Assembly (NCBI GenBank): GCA_035654795.1
Contig: DASRWC010000074.1
Coordinates: 1-10,890 of the forward strand
Source of the DNA: JAAYLC01 sp035654795
GTDB lineage: Bacteria > Bacteroidota > Bacteroidia > Flavobacteriales > Flavobacteriaceae
DNA length: 10,890 bases
Reading direction: 5' to 3'
Of the stretch, positions 5,961-10,890 are shown piece after piece (within the stretch, counting starts at the first letter, position 1; every line of letters begins with the position of its first letter). The notes below the pieces were generated by a model. It made no database searches and was not told the DNA's origin. It saw nothing but the letters and a program-made list of their open reading frames with translations. The translations under genes were made by a program, and so were the position numbers.

Positions 5961-8900
5961 ATGGGATTTTTAGACAGTGTATTAAAAATATTTGTAGGAG
6001 ACAAATCAAAAAAAGACATCAGCGCCATACAGCCTTTGGTAGATGAAGTAAAGAAATATGAATCGGCCCTGGAAAAACTTTCACTTGACGAGCTGCGGGC
6101 AAAATCCGATTGGTTTCGACAAGAAATTAAAAATGATCAGGCTGAAATTCAGAAACAAATCGATGATTTGGGTTTAGAAGCTGATGCGGAGCAAAATATC
6201 GATCTGAAAGAAGAAATTTATAACCGTATTGACCGCTTGAAAGACGAGCGGTATGAGGTTGAAAAAACAACCTTGGAACGCATTCTTCCCGAGGCTTTTG
6301 CCGTTATGAAGGAAACAGCCAAGCGTTTTAAAGAAAATCCTACCCTTACTGTTACAGCCACTCCTTTTGACAGAGAATTATCAGGAATAAAAGATTATGT
6401 AACTCTTGAGGGCGATAAAGCTATCTGGAACAACTCTTGGGATGCCGCCGGAAAGCCCATTACTTGGGATATGGTGCATTATGATGTGCAGCTTATTGGA
6501 GGTATTGCCTTACACCAAGGAAAAGTTGCCGAAATGCAAACGGGGGAAGGTAAAACTTTGGTGGCTACTCTCCCACTCTACCTCAACGCCCTTGCCGGGA
6601 ATGGAGTGCACCTGGTAACTGTAAACGATTATTTGGCAAAACGTGACAGTGCGTGGATGGCACCTTTGTTTGAATTCCACGGAATGACAGTTGATTGTAT
6701 CGACAATCATCAACCCAACTCTGCCGCACGAAGAAAAGCTTATTTAGCTGACATCACATACGGAACCAACAACGAATTCGGGTTTGATTACCTTCGTGAT
6801 AACATGGCTCATGCGCCCGATGATTTGGTTCAGCGTCCGCATCATTTCGCCATTGTGGATGAGGTGGATTCTGTATTGATTGACGATGCTCGTACGCCGC
6901 TCATTATATCGGGTCCGGTACCACAAGGAGATCGGCACGAGTTCAATGAATTAAAACCTAAGATTAACGACATCGTTGAGGTTCAAAGAAGGTATTTAAC
7001 CGGAGTTCTTGCCGAAGCGAAACGTCTTATCAAAGAGGGTGACGAAAAAGAAGGAGGATTCCAACTTTTAAGAGTTTTCCGCGGACTTCCAAAGAACAAA
7101 GCGCTGATTAAATTTCTATCGGAAGAAGGAGTGAGACAGATTCTTCAAAAGACGGAAAATCATTATATGAGCGACAACAATCGCGAGATGCCAAAGGTTG
7201 ATGCCGAATTGTATTTTGTGATTGACGAAAAGAACAATCAGATAGAACTTACCGACAAAGGTGTGGATTATCTTTCAGGAGAAGGAGATCCCGACTTTTT
7301 CGTGATGCCTGAAATAGGGATGGAAATTGCAAAAATTGAAGAGCAAAATCTTCCACTTGAAGAAGAGGCAAAACTGAAAGAGGAACTTTTCCGAGATTTT
7401 TCCGTTAAAAGTGAGCGTATCCACACGATGAATCAGCTTTTAAAAGCTTATACCTTGTTTGAAAAAGACGATCAGTATGTGGTTATTGACAATAAGGTAA
7501 TGATTGTGGACGAGCAGACCGGTCGTATTATGGATGGTCGCCGATACAGTGACGGTCTCCATCAAGCAATAGAAGCCAAGGAAAATGTGAAGGTAGAAGC
7601 CGCCACACAGACTTTTGCTACCATTACCCTTCAGAATTATTTCCGGATGTATCGCAAACTTGCCGGGATGACAGGTACTGCCATTACCGAGGCGGGAGAG
7701 CTTTGGGAAATTTACAAGCTGGATGTGGTAGAAATTCCTACCAACCGCCCAATTGCCCGACACGACCGTGAGGATAAGATTTACAAAACAAAGAGAGAAA
7801 AATACAACGCCGTTATTGAGGAAGTGGTTGCGTTATCAAATGCCGGCCGTCCGGTTTTGATTGGAACTACTTCTGTAGAGATTTCGGAGTTATTGAGCAG
7901 GATGTTGAGCATTCGGAACATCAAGCACAACGTTTTGAACGCTAAACTTCATAAAAAAGAAGCAGACATTGTTGCCGAAGCCGGAAAAAGCGGAATTGTG
8001 ACCATTGCTACCAATATGGCGGGTCGTGGTACCGACATTAAGCTAAGCGACGAAGTGAAAGCTGCCGGGGGGCTGGCTATTGTGGGAACTGAGCGACATG
8101 ATTCGCGACGAGTGGACAGACAGTTGAGAGGTCGTTCCGGTCGTCAAGGAGATCCCGGAAGTTCGCAATTTTATGTTTCTCTTGAAGACAACTTGATGCG
8201 TCTTTTTGGAAGTGAGCGCATTGCCAAGATGATGGACAGAATGGGCCTGAAAGAAGGCGAAGTGATTCAACACAGTATGATTTCCAAGTCTATTGAGCGT
8301 GCTCAGAAAAAAGTGGAAGAAAACAACTTTGGAATTCGTAAACGATTGTTGGAATATGATGACGTGATGAATGCACAGCGTGAAGTTGTGTACAAACGCC
8401 GTCACAACGCCCTTTTTGGAGATCGATTACGTGTGGACATTGCCAATATGATTTATGACACTTCGGAAGTAATTGCCGAATCGAATAAGGCCGCTCAGGA
8501 TTTTAAAAACTTTGAATTTGAGCTAATCCGCTTCTTTTCCATGAGTTCTCCGTTGACCCAGGCCGAATTCGAGAAAATGGATCCACGAGAAATTGCCGGA
8601 AGAGTCTATAAAGCTGCTTATGCTTCTTATCATGATAAAATGGAGCGCAATGCGGAGATTGCTTATCCGGTTATCAAACAAGTTTTTGAAACTCAAGGCG
8701 ATCGGTTTAAGCGGATTCTAGTGCCTTTCACTGACGGTGTTAAAACACTTAATGTGGCAACCGATTTGGAGAAAGCATATCAGACAGAAGGGCGTCAATT
8801 GGTTCATGATTTTGAAAAGAACATTACTCTCGCCATTATCGATGATGCATGGAAAACGCATTTGCGAAAAATGGACGAGTTGAAACAGTCTGTTCAGTTG

Positions 8901-9317
8901 GCAGTTCACGAACAAAAAGATCCTTTATTAATTTACAAATTTGAAGCTTTCGAATTGTTTAAGTCGATGATTGACAAGGTTAACAAAGATGTTATTTCTT
9001 TCTTATTCAAAGGAGAGCTTCCACAAGAGAATCAGCAGCAGATTCAGGAGGCACGTGAAGTAAAGCGAAGAGAGAAATTAAGTGAGGAAAAAGAGGAAAT
9101 TCCGAATATGGATGAACGTGCTGCCGAGGCAAGAGCTGCCGGGCAGACGCAGCCACAACAGCATCAGGTAACGGAAACTATTGTGCGTGAGCAACCGAAA
9201 ATCGGCAGAAACGACCGCGTTACTATCAAACACGTGTTGAGTGGTGATAACAAAACAATGAAGTATAAACAAGCCCTTCCGCTGCTTGAAAAAGGAGATT
9301 GGGTTTTGGTTGATTAG
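5961..9317 (+). CDS. secA: Preprotein translocase ATPase SecA
   Basis: SecA is the motor that uses ATP to push unfolded preproteins through SecYEG. At 1118 residues it is about 220 longer than E. coli SecA (901). Motifs are intact: Walker A MQTGEGKT at 192-199, VNDYLAKRD at 221-229, TYGTNNEFGFDYLRDNMA at 266-283, VDEVDS at 299-304, ARTPLIISGP at 310-319, LAGMTGTA at 567-574, NMAGRGTD at 685-692 and QLRGRSGRQGDPGSS at 721-735. The two-helix finger region is near 957-985. Extra sequence relative to E. coli lies at about 58-105 (charged, coiled-coil-like), 126-170 and 325-415; such inserts are known to me from Bacteroidota SecA. The C-terminus has no CxCx(8)CH zinc site; after GRND (1082-1085) it continues as VTIKHVLSGDNKTMKYKQ. 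The only cysteine seen is Cys246. The ATG at 5961 gives the expected MGFLDSVLKIF start. Own -7 element and terminator suggest a single-gene unit. Confidence 0.97.
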   Translation: MGFLDSVLKIFVGDKSKKDISAIQPLVDEVKKYESALEKLSLDELRAKSDWFRQEIKNDQAEIQKQIDDLGLEADAEQNIDLKEEIYNRIDRLKDERYEVEKTTLERILPEAFAVMKETAKRFKENPTLTVTATPFDRELSGIKDYVTLEGDKAIWNNSWDAAGKPITWDMVHYDVQLIGGIALHQGKVAEMQTGEGKTLVATLPLYLNALAGNGVHLVTVNDYLAKRDSAWMAPLFEFHGMTVDCIDNHQPNSAARRKAYLADITYGTNNEFGFDYLRDNMAHAPDDLVQRPHHFAIVDEVDSVLIDDARTPLIISGPVPQGDRHEFNELKPKINDIVEVQRRYLTGVLAEAKRLIKEGDEKEGGFQLLRVFRGLPKNKALIKFLSEEGVRQILQKTENHYMSDNNREMPKVDAELYFVIDEKNNQIELTDKGVDYLSGEGDPDFFVMPEIGMEIAKIEEQNLPLEEEAKLKEELFRDFSVKSERIHTMNQLLKAYTLFEKDDQYVVIDNKVMIVDEQTGRIMDGRRYSDGLHQAIEAKENVKVEAATQTFATITLQNYFRMYRKLAGMTGTAITEAGELWEIYKLDVVEIPTNRPIARHDREDKIYKTKREKYNAVIEEVVALSNAGRPVLIGTTSVEISELLSRMLSIRNIKHNVLNAKLHKKEADIVAEAGKSGIVTIATNMAGRGTDIKLSDEVKAAGGLAIVGTERHDSRRVDRQLRGRSGRQGDPGSSQFYVSLEDNLMRLFGSERIAKMMDRMGLKEGEVIQHSMISKSIERAQKKVEENNFGIRKRLLEYDDVMNAQREVVYKRRHNALFGDRLRVDIANMIYDTSEVIAESNKAAQDFKNFEFELIRFFSMSSPLTQAEFEKMDPREIAGRVYKAAYASYHDKMERNAEIAYPVIKQVFETQGDRFKRILVPFTDGVKTLNVATDLEKAYQTEGRQLVHDFEKNITLAIIDDAWKTHLRKMDELKQSVQLAVHEQKDPLLIYKFEAFELFKSMIDKVNKDVISFLFKGELPQENQQQIQEAREVKRREKLSEEKEEIPNMDERAAEARAAGQTQPQQHQVTETIVREQPKIGRNDRVTIKHVLSGDNKTMKYKQALPLLEKGDWVLVD

Positions 9318-9342
9318 GAATAAAGACTGATATATTTTAGAC

Positions 9343-9377
9343 TCCCGCTTTGATTTCTTTCAGAGCGGGATTTTTTT
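9343..9377 (+). terminator. Strong intrinsic terminator of secA
   Basis: TCCCGCT (9343-9349) pairs perfectly with AGCGGGA (9364-9370) around a 14-nt loop, followed by seven T (9371-9377). It starts 26 nt after the secA stop codon. GC-rich stem plus T-run is a textbook Rho-independent terminator. Confidence 0.93.
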
Positions 9378-9380
9378 GGC

Positions 9381-9388
9381 TAAATTTG
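9381..9388 (+). promoter_or_regulatory. Candidate -7 element of the exported-protein gene
   Basis: TAAATTTG matches TAnnTTTG exactly and lies immediately after the secA terminator, 52 nt before the next ATG. No -33 element with good spacing is seen, since the upstream stretch is the terminator hairpin itself. Confidence 0.4.
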
Positions 9389-9440
9389 ATTAAGGCTATA
9401 TCGCTAAGATTATTTCAATACTTCAATTTACTGCTAATCT

Positions 9441-10082
9441 ATGCCTACATCAACTTTTCCTGTCCTACTTGGTTTGGTTTTCGTTTTGATAGGGAAGCAC
9501 TGTTTTTCTCAGACTGAAGATAGTATTCGATACTTTGATGAAAACTATCACCCAATCACTAAAGAAACTTTTGATCAAAAAAGATATTTTGGCGGAACAT
9601 TTATTGGGATAAGGGGTGATTCTATCCATCACACAATTTTGGCCTACAGAAAAATCCGGGGTACAATAGCCAATAAATCGAGCCTTGATTCATTGTTAGC
9701 AGATGCCACTAATACAAGAATTGACCCCGAAAAACCCATTGTGGTCATTTATTATCCGGGAAAAGATAATTGCAATTCGACCGGCACGACTAATCGAAAA
9801 AAGTTTGGCAAGCAATATGACCGTCTTGAAAAAAGGATAGACCGGATTCAAAAATCACATATTTTTTATATCTATAAAGACAAAGAAGGTTTGTATGATC
9901 GTTATGACGGATTCAAAACTTGGATAGCCGATCCACAAGGAATCTTTGAAAAAACTTTTTTTTCCCGACATTATCCTTGTTCCAGTGAGGTAGTTATTTC
10001 GCCTTCCGGTAAATTTATCAGTAGCCGCGGAGAATCAGACTTAATGGATATAATTCAAATGATAAAGGATTTAAAGGAATAA
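9441..10082 (+). CDS. Putative exported protein of unknown function
   Basis: The 213-residue product is not one I can name. Residues 1-24 look like a signal peptide: a hydrophobic stretch FPVLLGLVFVLIG at 6-18, then a short region ending CFSQ, with likely cleavage after about residue 23. Cys21 is not in a clear lipobox. The mature part contains KPIVVIYYPGKDNC at 98-111, a basic region at 119-137, and a C-terminal WIADPQGIF (161-169) and PCSSEVVISPSGKFIS (179-194). A strand ending in YYPG with a nearby Cys111, then a later 'SPSGKF' hairpin, recalls the thioredoxin-like fold, but there is no CxxC motif, so this is only a suggestion. The start ATG is the first available after the -7 element. It lies alone between the secA terminator and a convergent gene. 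It could act in the periplasm or at the cell surface. Confidence 0.7.
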   Translation: MPTSTFPVLLGLVFVLIGKHCFSQTEDSIRYFDENYHPITKETFDQKRYFGGTFIGIRGDSIHHTILAYRKIRGTIANKSSLDSLLADATNTRIDPEKPIVVIYYPGKDNCNSTGTTNRKKFGKQYDRLEKRIDRIQKSHIFYIYKDKEGLYDRYDGFKTWIADPQGIFEKTFFSRHYPCSSEVVISPSGKFISSRGESDLMDIIQMIKDLKE

Positions 10083-10099
10083 TTAAATCCTTTCCCTTT

Positions 10100-10123
10100 C
10101 ACGTCCATACGTGCCTTTTATTT
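10100..10123 (+). terminator. Weak candidate terminator after the exported-protein gene
   Basis: CACGT (10100-10104) pairs with ACGTG (10109-10113) around a 4-nt loop, followed by the T-rich CCTTTTATTT. The stem is only 5 bp. CCATACG (10105-10111) could instead pair with CGTATGG (10150-10156) across 38 nt. Either could end one of the two convergent transcripts; neither is strong. Confidence 0.3.
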
Positions 10124-10190
10124 AAAAATATGCTCCGTCCCAACCCAAACGTATGGTTGTCTTTTCAATATTGCCGTGAATATCAAAATA

Positions 10191-10890
10191 TTACTTAGAA
10201 ACTGACAACATCCGGAAATATTCAAAAGCCTTCATCAACCGCGATCCATACCAGCTAAAATACTCCCCATCCACAACCTGCACAGGTTTATTGAACAACT
10301 TTCGCAACTCTTCGGCATGAGATTCTTTAAACGGAAAAGGCTCAGTTGAAAGAAGAATAAGATCTGCTTCGGTCATAAAACTCTCCGGAACCTCAGGATA
10401 TCGGGAGCTGGGATCGGTAATGATATTTTCGAACTTATTTAATTCAAGAAGTTCGTTAATAAAAGTATTTCTTCCGGCCGCCATCCAGGGATTTTTCCAA
10501 ATCATATAAATGACTTTTCGGGAAGGTTTATCTTTCATAAAAGTGATAAAAGAATCCCGCTGATTTCGAATGTTGGCCACAATTTCCTTCGCTTTCGATT
10601 CAACTTCCAAAACCTGTCCTAAAGAAAGAATCATTTCCAAAGAATCATTAATAGTGAACATATCCGTAACCCAAACCGGAGCAATAGCCTCTAGTTCGGC
10701 AACCATTTCGGCAGTATTCTCTTCTTTGTTGCAAAGAATGAAATCCGGATTTACAGCTTGTATTCTCTCCGGATGTATCGACTTTGTACCACCGACAATT
10801 TTCATCGATTTTCTTAAATCTTCGGGATGAACACAGAATTTGGTGATACCGACAAGTTTATCTCGTAAACCCAAATCTGCCAAGAGTTCA
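10191..10890 (-). CDS. BtuF-like helical-backbone metal/corrinoid receptor (5' end missing)
   Basis: The gene enters from the right edge on the minus strand; the reading frame is open up to base 10890 (…ELLADLG), so the true start is outside and an internal TTG at 10881-10883 is not taken as the start. The visible 232 or so residues match the BtuF/FecB-like periplasmic-binding fold: LGLRDKLVGITKFCVHPEDL near the N-terminus, VGGTKSIHPERIQAVNPDFIL, a long linking helix region (INDSLEMILSLGQVLEVESKAKEIVANI), VIYMIWKNPWMAAGRNTFINELLELNKFENI and PVQVVDGEYFSWYGSRLMKAFEYF. In the family these proteins capture vitamin B12 or iron chelates for an ABC importer. The 'TKFCVHP' form is, as I recall, the one usually annotated as cobalamin-binding or general substrate-binding protein in Bacteroidota. 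A signal peptide cannot be judged because the N-terminus is absent. No importer genes are in view. It converges on the exported-protein gene with a 108-nt gap. Confidence 0.82.
   Translation of the reverse strand, partial: ELLADLGLRDKLVGITKFCVHPEDLRKSMKIVGGTKSIHPERIQAVNPDFILCNKEENTAEMVAELEAIAPVWVTDMFTINDSLEMILSLGQVLEVESKAKEIVANIRNQRDSFITFMKDKPSRKVIYMIWKNPWMAAGRNTFINELLELNKFENIITDPSSRYPEVPESFMTEADLILLSTEPFPFKESHAEELRKLFNKPVQVVDGEYFSWYGSRLMKAFEYFRMLSVSK

Overview
The window looks like a chromosomal segment from a member of the Flavobacteriia (Bacteroidota). The evidence is AT-rich coding sequence, start codons without Shine-Dalgarno sequences, several Bacteroidota-type -7 elements (TAnnTTTG) and a set of proteins with a flavobacterial look: a 1118-residue SecA with extra inserts and no zinc-finger tail, a 73-residue DUF2795 protein, a COX15-type heme A synthase and a pRiA4b ORF-3-like protein. 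Genus cannot be fixed from the sequence alone.

Layout: Positions 1-378 hold a tandem array of eight units of about 50 bp with no convincing gene. Each unit has a conserved 15-bp core built around GAATTC, followed by an A/C-only spacer and an A-tract. The array runs off the left edge. A short leader with a -7 element follows, then cca (CCA-adding tRNA nucleotidyltransferase) and, 21 nt downstream, ctaA (heme A synthase, TTG start), probably one transcript. Next come a promoter and an acidic pRiA4b ORF-3-like protein, a YejK/NdpA-type nucleoid-associated protein, a PduO-type cob(I)alamin adenosyltransferase and a DUF2795 protein with its own promoter and terminator. secA has its own -7 element and a strong intrinsic terminator. 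After secA lie a putative exported protein of unknown function and, convergent on the minus strand, the C-terminal part of a BtuF-like helical-backbone metal/corrinoid receptor cut by the right edge.

Functionally this is mostly housekeeping: tRNA 3'-end maturation, heme A supply for cytochrome oxidase, Sec export and cofactor B12 handling. The adenosyltransferase and the BtuF-like protein together fit corrinoid uptake and activation, although they are 5 kb apart and not in one operon. No phage, transposase, CRISPR, rRNA or tRNA gene was seen. The least explained element is the repeat array at the left edge. The other points worth a look are the remodelled SecA C-terminus and the two small, very acidic proteins.
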